Below, piece after piece: positions 45,256 through 55,462 of a DNA stretch of 64,000 nucleotides. Both the position numbers and the translations under genes were made by a program. The stretch's first letter is position 1. Each line of letters opens with the position of its first letter. Under the pieces are notes generated by a model that did not search any database, had not been told where the DNA came from, and saw only the letters and a program-made list of their open reading frames with translations. This DNA comes from Calothrix parasitica NIES-267 (GTDB lineage Bacteria; Cyanobacteriota; Cyanobacteriia; Cyanobacteriales; Nostocaceae): assembly GCF_002368095.1 (NCBI RefSeq), contig NZ_AP018227.1:2295757-2359756 (forward strand). The letters are read 5' to 3'.

Positions 45256-46239
45256 CTAACTTGCGACATATTCTTTTACATTGGCACGACGACGGCGTAA
45301 ATGAGCAAGTGCTTGATGTTCTAATTGACGAACTCGTTCGCGACTGAGGCTTAAGCGTTCGCCAACTTTTGCTAAGGACATTTCATTACCATCATTTAAT
45401 CCAAAGCGTAAAATCAATACTTGCCGTTGTTGGGGTGTTAATTCCGCTAACAAGTTACTCAAGTCTTGACGTAAAAACTCTTGAGTAGTGTAGTGTTCTG
45501 GGGATGGACCGTCATCTTCGAGCATTTCTTGCAACTCGGTATCCTGATTATCACCAACCCGGACATCCAAAGAAACTGGTTGACGAGCCATATTCAGATA
45601 CTCGCGAATCTGAGAAGGTTCCAAGCTTAATTCTTTCGCAATTTCTGTCGGAGATGGAGACCTTCCCAACTTCTGAGCAAGTTCGCGCTGTACTTTTTTA
45701 ATTTTGTTCAGCTTCTCAGTAATATGAATCGGTAAACGAATTGTTCTTCCTTGTTGTGCGATCGCGCGGGTAATCGCTTGACGAATCCACCAGTAAGCAT
45801 AAGTAGAAAACTTATAACCACGGGTTGGGTCAAATTTTTCCACACCCCGCTCTAATCCTAAAGCCCCTTCCTGAATTAAATCCAGGAATTCCATATTTCG
45901 CTTCTGGTATTTCTTCGCGATTGCAACAACCAAGCGCAAATTCGCTTCAATCATCTTTTGCTTGACACGTTTACCTTCCAAAACAGTTTTTTTCAGTTCT
46001 GCTTCAGATAAACCGACTTCCTTAGTCCATTCTTCCAAGCTAACTTCGCGACCAAGTTTCTTAGCCAAAGTTTCTTTGGCTTCAATAAGTCTCATCATTT
46101 GTTGAACTTGCTTCCCGAAAATAATTTCTTGCTCGCGGGTAAGCAACGGTACTCTACCAATCTCGCGCAGATAGGTTCGCACCATATCAGCCGTAAACTT
46201 GGTATTGTTTTTTTCAGTTACAGTGTTTTCAATGGGCAT
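45256..46239 (-). CDS. Group 2 sigma-70 factor (SigB-type)
   Basis: Directs RNA polymerase to promoters under stress or altered nutrition; group 2 factors are non-essential relatives of SigA. The 327 residues include region 1.2 (DMVRTYLREIGRVPLLTREQE), region 2 (NLRLVVAIAKKYQ ... GYKFSTYAYWWIRQAITRAI, the -10 recognition helix), region 3, and region 4 with LSLSRERVRQLEHQALAHLR (the -35 helix). No long N-terminal region 1.1. The text resembles SigB-like proteins of Nostocales most, but SigC/D/E cannot be excluded by eye. An intrinsic terminator follows. Confidence 0.93.
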   Translation of the reverse strand: MPIENTVTEKNNTKFTADMVRTYLREIGRVPLLTREQEIIFGKQVQQMMRLIEAKETLAKKLGREVSLEEWTKEVGLSEAELKKTVLEGKRVKQKMIEANLRLVVAIAKKYQKRNMEFLDLIQEGALGLERGVEKFDPTRGYKFSTYAYWWIRQAITRAIAQQGRTIRLPIHITEKLNKIKKVQRELAQKLGRSPSPTEIAKELSLEPSQIREYLNMARQPVSLDVRVGDNQDTELQEMLEDDGPSPEHYTTQEFLRQDLSNLLAELTPQQRQVLILRFGLNDGNEMSLAKVGERLSLSRERVRQLEHQALAHLRRRRANVKEYVAS

Positions 46240-47002
46240 TGGTGCGTTTTCCTCTACTCCGTAAATACTATGAGTATTTAATTGTTAGGGAGGGTATGGA
46301 AAATACTAGTCGTGGAACAGGTAGAAATGCCGTTCTAAAATCCCTACTCATACAGAGACTTTTCAGACGGTGATACTTCCCCATCAGTTCCTCTGCCTCC
46401 CCCTATTTATCAATCCCCTAGAAGTAAGCTTTTATCGTTTCAACAATTTATTCGTTTTCATCAATCGCCAGAAGCGATAGCAAAAATATGAAGTCAGTAT
46501 GAGTTTTACTTAATCTAATATTACGACAAATTTTGTCGATAGTAAAGACCATTAAATAAATCTTTCCATTATAAAACATCAAGACTACGTTTGCCAAAAA
46601 AGATAAATAATATCCCTTTTTTAGTGGCAATCGGTATATATATATAGTGACGCGAAAAAAGCCAATCCGGTTCTCTGCAAATAGCCGGATAACCGAACTT
46701 AAGGGGATTTGTCATGGGTGGATGTTACTAAATTAATCTTTTACGGAATTATTGGATGTGAACTTGAAGTTAGTAAATTGGCTTCTTGAGTATATTTTCG
46801 TTGCTTTAACTCCAAAGCTGCTCTATCTGAAGATTGGTTTACAGCTTAAAAAAAGTGGTTGACTACAATGTAGCGTTGATGTAAGTATTTCAGCGAGTTT
46901 CATTTATTAAATTTGGCTTCAACGAAAAGAAATGAATGATATTACCCTGCCAGTATTATCAAATCTAGTCAAGTAAACTAGATTACATTTACAGGAAGTA
47001 AT
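46240..47002. other. Upstream region of the sigma gene
   Basis: No gene, RNA or clear promoter element; AT-rich. Confidence 0.4.
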
Positions 47003-47112
47003 GAGTTAGGAGTTAGGAGTTAGGAGTTAGGAGTTAGGAGTTAGGAATTTAAAGCTGTTCACTGATAACTGATAACTGATAACTGTTCACTGTTCACTGA
47101 TAACTGTTCGCT
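47003..47112. repeat. Two heptamer arrays (GAGTTAG; TGATAAC)
   Basis: Six perfect GAGTTAG heptamers (47003-47044), then GTTCACTGATAACTGATAAC units (47053-47112) that end two bases before the stop of the HerA-like gene. Confidence 0.85.
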
Positions 47113-47114
47113 GA

Positions 47115-48851
47115 CTAAAACCCTAAATCTGCTTTTGCTAATTCTGCTGCTGCAAAAACTTCATCGTCTGGTTTTCCTTCCCAGTCGGGGTCGCCAATCT
47201 CTTGGTAAAATGTTGTATCGTAGGGACGGGTACGGACTACTACCGGCATGGGAACGGCGTGACCTAAAATTAATGCTTGTTGCTTGGAATCTAATTTTGC
47301 TAAAACCGATTTTAAGCCCCCAGCCCCGGAAACCCCTGTAAAAATTGCATCAATATCTTTTTCGTCGTTGAGTAAGGCTGTAATCCGAGTTCCAACTTGG
47401 GACATAACTTCATTATCTATCCCTGAAGGTCTTTGGTCTACTACTAATAAAGTTACGAAATATTTCCGCATTTCGCGAGCGATTGTACCAAAAATTGTAC
47501 TCTGTACTATCGCCGAATCAAGAAAACGGTGTGCTTCTTCGATAGTAATCATTAACTGTAATGGTTTATCGAGGGGATTTTTAGTTTGTAGAAACTTTTC
47601 TGCTTTACGAACATATTGTTGGTGAATCCGACGAGTAATCATGTTGGTCACCAACATATAAGAAAGCATGTCCGATTGAGAACCGAATTCTACAACAACA
47701 TTTTTCCCCGCTTCCAGAGAACGCATGATTTGACTAATATAGTTGTGCGGACAAGCAGCGCGCATATACTTCATGTTGTCCATTCGCAACAGCTTGCGCT
47801 GTAGTGCGGTAATTGAACCTTGGTGTCCCCGCTTTTCTTCGCAAAACATTTTGATTTCTTCGTTTGTCATGTTCAGCAATTGAACAATCCAAGATTTACC
47901 AAATTCAGCATGTAAAATATTGGCATTATCAATACTTGCATCGGAAAGCCCCAGTTCGCGAGAACATAACTTAATATCTTCTACTTCGATTTGGTCGTAA
48001 CTTAAATAAAGGTCTTGAGCGTGAGGTACACCACGACGTTTTGTCGATTCCGGGTCAAGGGTATACACTTCTAACTTGCTGGGAAATAGCTGCTTCAAAC
48101 CTTTAACAGTACTCAAATTTTTTCCTTCGGAAACTGCTTCCCAACCGTATTCCGAGTGCATATCAAAAATTAAATTAACTGCTGCATTTTTACGAATAGT
48201 TCCAGCTAAAAGTAAGCGGGTCAAAAAAGATTTACCAGTTCCAGACTTACCAAAAACTCCATTACTTCTTTCAACAAACTTATTTAAGTCAATGCAAATC
48301 GGTACATCCATATCCAAAGGTTTACCAATGGAAAAATTCTTCCTTTGGGGGTCATCTTCCCAACCAAATACCCGTCGGAAGTCATCTTCGGAAGCTTCAT
48401 AAACTTGACTAAAATGAGTTGGAATTGTTTTAACTGGCATTAACTCCATTGAAGTGCTAGTTTGTGCTTGAAACGATGCCAAACTAGTATTTACAGCTTC
48501 TTTCAACTTCGCAGACTTATTATTTGGTTGAGCATCCGCTTCATTCGATTCAGGAGTAAACATCAACATCGGCGCGAGATTAATGGTACCGTAAGTACCG
48601 CTTCCTGCCAAAATATCTCGCATAAAAGTATCTTCCCACTTCGGAGGATAAGCCACAATCCTCTGGTTTGCGATTCCTAATGCGACATCCGTTAGCATAC
48701 AGAAAAATCGAGAACGTACCCCTTGGACAACCAGAAACTTACCTACCCGCATATCTTCAACCAAGATATCGGGATGTAATCTGACTTCTAATCCCCCAGT
48801 TAAAGAGCCTTCAGTAACCGAACCTAATGGCTGTCTGTTAATAGAATCCAT
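47115..48851 (-). CDS. HerA/VirB4-like ATPase
   Basis: A 578-residue AAA+-like DNA-translocase-type ATPase (DUF87/HerA family). An N-terminal barrel-like domain (VRLHPDILVEDMRVGKFLVV) precedes the motor: Walker A GVFGKSGTGKSFLTRLL, Walker B MITIEEAHRFLDS, sensor-like LLVVDQRPSGIDNEVMSQVGTRI. HerA proteins work with the nuclease NurA in archaea and some bacteria in end resection; no NurA-like gene is nearby. A TTG three codons upstream (48860) is possible; I took the ATG at 48851. Neither has a good Shine-Dalgarno. Confidence 0.88.
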   Translation of the reverse strand: MDSINRQPLGSVTEGSLTGGLEVRLHPDILVEDMRVGKFLVVQGVRSRFFCMLTDVALGIANQRIVAYPPKWEDTFMRDILAGSGTYGTINLAPMLMFTPESNEADAQPNNKSAKLKEAVNTSLASFQAQTSTSMELMPVKTIPTHFSQVYEASEDDFRRVFGWEDDPQRKNFSIGKPLDMDVPICIDLNKFVERSNGVFGKSGTGKSFLTRLLLAGTIRKNAAVNLIFDMHSEYGWEAVSEGKNLSTVKGLKQLFPSKLEVYTLDPESTKRRGVPHAQDLYLSYDQIEVEDIKLCSRELGLSDASIDNANILHAEFGKSWIVQLLNMTNEEIKMFCEEKRGHQGSITALQRKLLRMDNMKYMRAACPHNYISQIMRSLEAGKNVVVEFGSQSDMLSYMLVTNMITRRIHQQYVRKAEKFLQTKNPLDKPLQLMITIEEAHRFLDSAIVQSTIFGTIAREMRKYFVTLLVVDQRPSGIDNEVMSQVGTRITALLNDEKDIDAIFTGVSGAGGLKSVLAKLDSKQQALILGHAVPMPVVVRTRPYDTTFYQEIGDPDWEGKPDDEVFAAAELAKADLGF

Positions 48852-49237
48852 ATAAACCAACGCATAATTTTGTTCGTTCTTCCTTCAAGAATTTTAATTC
48901 TACTGTATAAAGAATGCGAACAAATAAGCGAACAAAAATTAATAAAATATGGAATTGGTAATTGGTGATTGCTAATTGGTGAAACACTTGCGGTGAAAGG
49001 CTTACTCGGCATAAGCAAAGTGTTGAACCCGAAGGATAATTGGCTAGAAATATCTGAATTCATGACCCAAACGTCTAAAGGTAAGTCGGATAAGAACTCC
49101 TAAATTTTAGAAGACAGCAAATTTATAAATTTTAACCGTTAACTTCTGTATCAACCCAATTATCAATTACTGTTTATTTATTGATTGATAATTTTGAATT
49201 ACCAATTACCAATTAAGTATCTGGACACAAATAAATG
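48852..49237. other. Intergenic stretch
   Basis: Contains only GGTAATTGGTGATTGC-type short repeats (about 48957-48982). No gene. Confidence 0.4.
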
Positions 49238-49329
49238 TGTCATTGCGACCGCAGGGAAGCAATCTCAAAGTATTGCGGTTGCTATCTCCCTCCGGGAGAC
49301 GCTGCGCTAACGTTCAACTCGCAATGACA
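49238..49329. repeat. Palindromic repeat with TGTCATTGCG ends, copy 2
   Basis: Begins TGTCATTGCG and ends CGCAATGACA (exact inverse). Shares ends and AGCAATCTCAAAG-like interior with 19204-19327 but is shorter. Interior hairpin CTCCCTCCGGGAG (49286-49298). Confidence 0.7.
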
Positions 49330-49396
49330 AATATACAATTAATTTTGTCTAAGTACTTACCAATTACCAATTACCCATTACCCAATTCCCAATTAC

Positions 49397-50194
49397 TTAG
49401 TCAATCTGAATGGATGTTGGAGCAGAACCTGGATTGTTAAAAGAAGAGCCAATGATTGGTTTGCGGAATTGAACGTAAAGTCTATCGCGCCAATCAAAGA
49501 ATGGCTGGTAAATTGGGTTATCTGCTAAACCTGGTACTCCTTTAGCCTTGATATTGTCTGGCAAATCTAAATAACCACCGTCTGGGAATTTTAATAATAG
49601 GGACAAACCCGCTACTGCAAAATCGGCTAAACAGGGTTCATCTCCCAATAAATAAGGACTACTTTCTAATATCAACGTCAAAGCTTCTAAATCTTGCTGT
49701 AAATCTCTCATTGCATCTTTTACAGCATCGGGACTATAACCGACTCCGACACCTAGTACTTTTAAAAGGTCGCTAGGAACTCCCTCTACTAAGGTCTTAA
49801 GTACATCTGGTGCTGAATTTGGTAGCAACGACTTACGGAAAGACTGGTCTTTACTGATTGCAGAAAACAAAGCTTTTCTACTTTTAGTACCAATCGATTC
49901 ATCTGCCCATTCTTCCATCATTAAGCATAATCCCCGAAGTTTGGGGTCTTGTGGCATCAATGGACGTTCGGGGTGTTGTGCATCTAGATACTTGGCTATC
50001 TCAGTAGAATCAGCAATATATTTACTGCCGTCTTTAAGTACCGGAACTTGACGTTGACCTGTTTTTTGAAATAATTCTACTTGTCCAATTCCAGGCGTTA
50101 CCTCTATTTTCCGGTATTCCAAACCTTTATAATCTAGAATCAAACGTACTTTTTCTGAGTATTGAGAAAGTTCAAATTGGTATAGTTCTAACAT
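49397..50194 (-). CDS. Glutathione S-transferase family protein
   Basis: A 265-residue GST. The N-terminal thioredoxin-like domain (1-80) has LYQFELSQYSEKVRLILDYKGL (a Ser/Tyr in the active-site position), the cis-Pro block RQVPVLKDG and the DSTEIAKYLD glutathione gamma-glutamyl-binding motif. The C-terminal helical domain contains PYLLGDEPCLADFAVAG, the usual N-capping motif. Detoxification or redox role; substrate unknown. It is slightly longer than classical GSTs because of a 20-residue tail. Confidence 0.92.
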   Translation of the reverse strand: MLELYQFELSQYSEKVRLILDYKGLEYRKIEVTPGIGQVELFQKTGQRQVPVLKDGSKYIADSTEIAKYLDAQHPERPLMPQDPKLRGLCLMMEEWADESIGTKSRKALFSAISKDQSFRKSLLPNSAPDVLKTLVEGVPSDLLKVLGVGVGYSPDAVKDAMRDLQQDLEALTLILESSPYLLGDEPCLADFAVAGLSLLLKFPDGGYLDLPDNIKAKGVPGLADNPIYQPFFDWRDRLYVQFRKPIIGSSFNNPGSAPTSIQID

Positions 50195-50911
50195 AATTGA
50201 CTTATTGGTAATTTATTGACCTATAAATTCTACAACCTTATTTTTGTTAATAATATTTTTAAGTTATGAATGAAAAATTTATAACTTGCGGATTATGTCT
50301 GTGGAGCGATGAATTTCAGAATCCTTGAATCTAGGGGTTATCTTACTTTAAATCAAAACTATTTATAGGCTGAGATAATGGTTAAAAAACAAGAAAAATT
50401 TCCCTCTGAAGGAGAAATTATAATAATCGGATAGTTAATTATTTCTTAATAACAGGCTTTCAATGCATATTTCTAGCTTGATAATTAGAAATCCCTACAC
50501 TGCATATAGTTTAGGCATTAACTTCAAAGTTATGTAATCACAAATTACGAACCAATAAAAACTTTACAGGGGCGGGAAAATTGAATATTAATAATTTATT
50601 TTGATTTTGGTTGTACAGTTAGGAGTTAATCTAATAATTTATTTATGAATGTTCTGTATTTTTTTCTGTGCTACAATAATCACTACTATAAATTACAGTA
50701 AAGCTGTGAACGGTAATTGAAGTTTATTACTATTGAATAATTTTGACATTTCTATAAGTTAAAATTATTAGTTGATTTTTTTGTTGAATTTAACATTACC
50801 ACCATAGCCTTAAAGCAAATAAAACCAAGTCTACCAGTTAGATTTTTTGGCTAAGAAAATGGTATAAGTCTTTATATGTAGAGTGTGGAATAAAAGCCAG
50901 ATAAAATTGTT
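50195..50911. other. 717-bp intergenic stretch
   Basis: AT-rich; it must hold the promoters of the GST and the FAS1 gene. No gene, RNA or repeat recognised. Confidence 0.4.
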
Positions 50912-51766
50912 ATGAAACTATCTTACAGCAATTTGTTGACTAAATTAACTGGCATTGTGGGAGTGACAGGCATCAGCTTACTGATGATTTCGCCAGTGAA
51001 GGCGAACAAGGCGCTTAATCCGAACCCCAGTGTTTTTACAGAAGCTGCTTATAACCGTAGTAAAACGGTCTCGTTGAATACTGACAGTAATCAGTTAGAG
51101 ATACAGACAACTAAGAGCGGTAAATCAAATAAAACTTTATTAGCTCAGCTTAATCCCAGACCCAGCATTTTAGATGAGTGTCCTTACAATCGTGCGGCTT
51201 GCGGAAATAATATACCTTCAACAGCACCCGCACCACTGCCACCATCAACAGCACCAGTACCGGCACCAGTGCCCGGAACAGTTCCTCCACTACCAGGAAC
51301 AGAGATTCCAACAGCACCCCCTACAACTTCACCAGATGCAGGAGTAGAGACCCAGGATATTATTGGCGTAGTTGAATCTAATAGTTCATTTACAATGCTT
51401 GCTAAGGCATTGAAAGCAGCAGGATTAGAAGATACCTTGAAAGGAGACGGACCTTTCACAGTTCTTGCACCTAGCGATGCAGCATTTGCGAAGTTACCGC
51501 AGGATGCCGTACAAGACTTATTAAAGCCAGAAAACAAAGAAGTATTAGTCAAGATTCTGACTTATCACGTAGTACCGGGCAGAGTACTTTCTACCGATTT
51601 GACATCTGGTGAAGTCAAGAGTGTCGAAGGTGGCCCAATCAGCGTAAAAGTTGACCCAGCAACTGGCGTACAGGTTAACGATGCTACCGTAGTTCAGCCC
51701 GATGTTAAAGCTAGCAACGGCGTAATTCACGTTATCGATAACGTTATTTTGCCTCCCGACCTGTAA
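50912..51766 (+). CDS. Fasciclin (FAS1) domain exported protein
   Basis: A 284-residue adhesion-type protein. Signal peptide (TGIVGVTGISLLMISPVKA), then a region with two copies of NPxPSxxxExxYNR (NPNPSVFTEAAYNR, NPRPSILDECPYNR), a Pro/Thr/Ala linker (about 103-140), and one FAS1 domain (about 147-283): DIIGVVESNSSFTMLAKALK, GPFTVLAPSDAAFAKLP (H1 motif), LTYHVVPGRVLSTDL and GVIHVIDNVILPPDL (H2 motif). FAS1 domains mediate cell-surface adhesion. Exported, probably outer surface or periplasm. Confidence 0.93.
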   Translation: MKLSYSNLLTKLTGIVGVTGISLLMISPVKANKALNPNPSVFTEAAYNRSKTVSLNTDSNQLEIQTTKSGKSNKTLLAQLNPRPSILDECPYNRAACGNNIPSTAPAPLPPSTAPVPAPVPGTVPPLPGTEIPTAPPTTSPDAGVETQDIIGVVESNSSFTMLAKALKAAGLEDTLKGDGPFTVLAPSDAAFAKLPQDAVQDLLKPENKEVLVKILTYHVVPGRVLSTDLTSGEVKSVEGGPISVKVDPATGVQVNDATVVQPDVKASNGVIHVIDNVILPPDL

Positions 51767-51951
51767 GAAGTAGTAAGTAGCAAGTAGTAAGTAGCAAGTA
51801 GGAAGTAGTAAGTAGGAAGTAGTAAGTCAATTACCTTGGATTTTATTGCATGAGGTTCACAGTGGTAAACAAATACTTGCTACTCCGAACTCGCTACTCA
51901 TTACTCTTTACTCCAAACTTGCTACTTGCTACTTCTTACTTGCTACTTTAA
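51767..51951. repeat. AAGTAGTAAGTAGC arrays
   Basis: Direct array 51767-51828 and an inverted, degenerate array about 51879-51947 (TACTTGCTACTTCTTACTTG) between the convergent FAS1 and adenylate-forming genes. Together they could form a long imperfect stem. Confidence 0.7.
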
Positions 51952-53499
51952 TTAATTCCTTGTATAGCGATGTTTAACTCCTTGAGGAAAATATTCTGGT
52001 TCTCCCATGGGTAATAGTCTTACTTGCGGTGTTTGATATTCTGGGGGGACGTAATTTGCGAATTCGCTGTTAAGTCTTTGAAGTTGAGCAAGAATAGAAT
52101 TCGCTACAGCTTGTTTTTTCTCTTCACTAGCTTCAACTTTAGGTGCTAATTCCACAACAACAGATAAGAAACTATTTTTATCCGCATCCTCTTGTATTTG
52201 CATGACGAATTTACCCGTCACCCAATCACTAATTAGAGGTTGTTCTAAACCGACTTTGATATTTTCAGGATAAATATTTGCGCCGAAATAAGAAATAGTA
52301 AAGTTTGAGCGTCCGAAAACGAAAACAAAAGGTAAATTACGAATTCCTCTTTGATTTGATAATGCTTCTAAAGGGTTAAATCCCCATTCAGATAAAAACT
52401 GAAGCATTGCATCATAAGTAATGATTCCCCCGTTATCTAAAATGTTGTAACGTACCAAGGGAATTCCATTATCACCAGAAAATAATAAAGTACCTCTTTC
52501 TATCCCTTCCCGATTATTTTCATCTTTCTCTACTTCTTTACCTATTACTTCAAAAAAGCGGTTTAATGGGTCATACTGAAGCAACGTTGGTAAACGTGAT
52601 TCTCCAAATAAATTTCGGGCTGCATCGGGATTTTGACTCAAAAACTGGCGAATGCAGATACTTAGCGGCGTTTCATTCCCCAAAACTCCTGCATCAGCGG
52701 TACCATAAAGCGATGCAAAATCATAAGAGGGATTTTGAGAACCAACTCTTTCCCCGACCAAATTTCGCCATTCTTCACTAAATACTTCCCCAGCCATCAC
52801 AAATTTAATATTGTGTGGTTTCAAATCCATACCACGTGCAATACCTGTATCAATCACATCTTTGAGAAAAGGTGGATATCCTAATAGAACAGTTTGCTCA
52901 AAATTAGGGCTTAATTCTTCCAAAACTCGTAAAATTTCAGTTTTATTTGTACCTGGGGAGATGACGGTAACGGGATAACCTTTACTAGAAAGATAGCGAC
53001 AGCAATTAGTTGTGAACATTCCCCCTACCCAGGTTCCCAACGCAAAGCAAATTACAGCTAAAGTCGGTTTGGTATCAGCAAAAAAGCTATCGTAAAATAT
53101 CTGTTCAAATCTAGTCGCAACTGCTAACTCATCCGTAAAGAAACGCAGCCAGAAAGTAGGTTTACCTGTAGAACCAGATGAAGCGGCTATCATATCGCAA
53201 CTGGCAATTTTTCCGTCACGGCAGAAATCTGCTAGAGAATAGCACTTAAGGTAGTTTTGTTTCGTGAGCGGTAGTAATTTTTGGAAATCCTCAAAAGTTT
53301 GAATATTATCGGGATTAATTTGGTTTTGGGACAAAAAAGCTTTATAAGCGGGTACATTTGCTGCAACGTCGTGAAACAGTTTGATTATTTCCTCAGCAGG
53401 ATTTTTATCTAGATGTTGCTGTAATACAGTTTCAAGAGAAGTATGTAAAAAATCCTCAAATCCTTTGATTGCACGTTGACTTTGCTGTTCGTAGTTCAT
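51952..53499 (-). CDS. Phenylacetate-CoA-ligase-like adenylate-forming enzyme
   Basis: A 515-residue protein of the PaaK branch of adenylate-forming enzymes. The P-loop is IAASSGSTGKPTFWLR; further core motifs are SLYGTADAGVLG (A5-like) and PLVRYNILDNGG (A7-like aspartate block). The C-terminal domain (FVFVFGRSNFTISYFGANIYPENIK onward) resembles that of PaaK. It would activate a carboxylic acid with ATP, but the acid and whether CoA is the acceptor are unknown. It is about 80 residues longer than PaaK. No phenylacetate pathway genes are present. Confidence 0.85.
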   Translation of the reverse strand: MNYEQQSQRAIKGFEDFLHTSLETVLQQHLDKNPAEEIIKLFHDVAANVPAYKAFLSQNQINPDNIQTFEDFQKLLPLTKQNYLKCYSLADFCRDGKIASCDMIAASSGSTGKPTFWLRFFTDELAVATRFEQIFYDSFFADTKPTLAVICFALGTWVGGMFTTNCCRYLSSKGYPVTVISPGTNKTEILRVLEELSPNFEQTVLLGYPPFLKDVIDTGIARGMDLKPHNIKFVMAGEVFSEEWRNLVGERVGSQNPSYDFASLYGTADAGVLGNETPLSICIRQFLSQNPDAARNLFGESRLPTLLQYDPLNRFFEVIGKEVEKDENNREGIERGTLLFSGDNGIPLVRYNILDNGGIITYDAMLQFLSEWGFNPLEALSNQRGIRNLPFVFVFGRSNFTISYFGANIYPENIKVGLEQPLISDWVTGKFVMQIQEDADKNSFLSVVVELAPKVEASEEKKQAVANSILAQLQRLNSEFANYVPPEYQTPQVRLLPMGEPEYFPQGVKHRYTRN

Positions 53500-53555
53500 A
53501 GCGCTTGTTGCATTCGGAAAAACGGATTATTATGACCAGTTATTAGATATAGGAA

Positions 53556-53580
53556 ATGGGGATTGGGGATTGGGGATTGG
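53556..53580. repeat. GATTGGG heptamer array
   Basis: Three GATTGGG units ahead of the first kinase gene and near the divergent ligase start. Confidence 0.7.
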
Positions 53581-53752
53581 AATTAAGTATAAATAAATTC
53601 TTATTAAATAACTCTTAATTCCTAACTCCTAACTATTCTCCTATGCCCCATGCCCTATGCCCAATCCCCAATTCAAATTTCTGAGAAATTATACGTAAAT
53701 TATATTGAAGACTTTGTAGTTATTAGCAAAAACCCCTTAAAATTTGGGCATC

Positions 53753-55462
53753 ATGCAGGTTTATTGCACTCGAAACCACACTAACTCATCAAATCACCGC
53801 TTTTGCACTTTATGCGGTGAACCTTTGCCTCTTCCTTCTGGGGAGGTGATTAACGACCGCTATAAAATTGTACGTCAACTTGGTCAAGGAGGTTTCGGAC
53901 GTACTTATTTAGCTGAGGATATTCAACAATCTCATCAAAAATGCGTGCTGAAGGAGTTTGCACCGCAAGTTGAAGAAGATAAAGATTTACAAAAAGCGAA
54001 GGAGCTATTTGAAAGGGAAGCGAGCGTGCTTAAGCAGCTTCAGCATCAGCAAATCCCTCGTTTGCACTCTTCGCTACAGGTAAAGTTACGCAACAAAGAT
54101 TTTTTCTTTTTAATTCAAGATTATATTGAAGGTGAAAATTATCAAGATTTAGTGGAAAAGCGTCTGAATGAAGGACGATATTTTAGTGAAGAAGAGGTAT
54201 CTAATTTTTTAAAGCAAATTTTGCCTGTATTGCATTACATTCATTCTAAGGATGTAGTTCACCGCGATATTTCACCAGATAATTTGGTTTCGCGGACAAG
54301 TGATAATTTACCAGTTTTAATCGATTTTGGTGGTGTGAAGCAATTACCAGCTTCTCAAGGATTATGGTATACCCAACTTCCTGGAAATCGGACTTTGCTG
54401 GGTAAAAAAGGTTATGCTCCTGAAGAACAATTGCGTCAGGGGAAAGCTTTTCACAGCAGCGATTTATATTCGTTAGGTGTGACTGCTCTGGTGTTACTTA
54501 CTGGAGAGGAACCGCAGCAACTTTACGACAGTTATCAAGGTAAATGGCGCTGGGGAGAGAAAATTAGAGTTAGTCCTAACTTTGAAGCGGTTTTAAAGAA
54601 AATGGTCGCTTACAAACCCAATGATAGGTATCAAAGCTCGCAACAAGTTTTAAAAGATTTACAGTCTTCTACTCCTCCTTCTACTCCCGCTCCTACCTTA
54701 AATCCCAATGTTAGTAAGCTTCATACAGCGATAGTTTCTCCCGGACGCAAGGTTGCGACTCAATTTCACAACAAGACTAATGCTTTAGCGAATACAATTC
54801 ATTTACCGATTTGGTTGCGTCCTTTTTTCGTCAGCTTGGTAAGTACTAGCGTGGTTGTCTTGGTGTTTTCGGGCACATGGGCAGTTATCAGTGGAGTTAT
54901 TAATGCTGTAACTTCATTTTCTCTTCCTAGCCTTTCCTTACCGCAATTACCCTCGATTGAATTACCGAGTTTACCAGGAAGCGATGGTAATTCCGAAGAA
55001 GGATTAAGTCGTCGGGAATCAAATAATATTCAAAAAATTGTTCGTCAACGTCAGAAATTAAAAATTCAAGAATTATTTTTTAATCGCACTGTAAATGGAC
55101 TTTTTTATACTCAAAATCCAGAAGCTCGCGGTCGTACTTTAACGGCTAGTTCAGAAGACGAAGCTTTGAGAAAGAAGTGGTACCGTATTGCTCAAGACTT
55201 GCTTGATAATTTAGAAAAGGCTAATCTCAGTACGCAAACCCGACAAAAACTGGGAAGCTATACTGGGCAAGATTATGAAAATTGGCAGCAGCAAATACAG
55301 GCAGGAGATTTAGGTAATTATACGGTTGAAGATTTAAACAGAGATATAAACCGTAAGTTTGATAGATTATTTCCTGGAGAAAGACAAGGGAACCTTAATC
55401 AACAAACTTTTGGTCAAATTTGGTATGCGTTAGCAAATGAGGAAGTAGCAAGTAATAAGTAG
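53753..55462 (+). CDS. Ser/Thr protein kinase with N-terminal zinc ribbon (SpkB-like), gene 1
   Basis: A 569-residue membrane-anchored eukaryotic-type kinase. N-terminal Cys motif (Cys5, Cys18, Cys21 plus His9: YCTRNHT...RFCTLCGE), as in SpkB of Synechocystis, where it is linked to redox sensitivity. Kinase domain about 36-310: GQGGFGRTY, Lys67 (VLKEF), HRDISPDN (Asp172), DFGGVK (Asp191), GYAPEEQ. One membrane helix follows (FFVSLVSTSVVVLVFSGTWA), then a C-terminal domain (about 430-565) shared with the next kinase. A TTG at 53744 is a possible earlier start. The last codons are written in a tandem repeat. Confidence 0.92.
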   Translation: MQVYCTRNHTNSSNHRFCTLCGEPLPLPSGEVINDRYKIVRQLGQGGFGRTYLAEDIQQSHQKCVLKEFAPQVEEDKDLQKAKELFEREASVLKQLQHQQIPRLHSSLQVKLRNKDFFFLIQDYIEGENYQDLVEKRLNEGRYFSEEEVSNFLKQILPVLHYIHSKDVVHRDISPDNLVSRTSDNLPVLIDFGGVKQLPASQGLWYTQLPGNRTLLGKKGYAPEEQLRQGKAFHSSDLYSLGVTALVLLTGEEPQQLYDSYQGKWRWGEKIRVSPNFEAVLKKMVAYKPNDRYQSSQQVLKDLQSSTPPSTPAPTLNPNVSKLHTAIVSPGRKVATQFHNKTNALANTIHLPIWLRPFFVSLVSTSVVVLVFSGTWAVISGVINAVTSFSLPSLSLPQLPSIELPSLPGSDGNSEEGLSRRESNNIQKIVRQRQKLKIQELFFNRTVNGLFYTQNPEARGRTLTASSEDEALRKKWYRIAQDLLDNLEKANLSTQTRQKLGSYTGQDYENWQQQIQAGDLGNYTVEDLNRDINRKFDRLFPGERQGNLNQQTFGQIWYALANEEVASNK

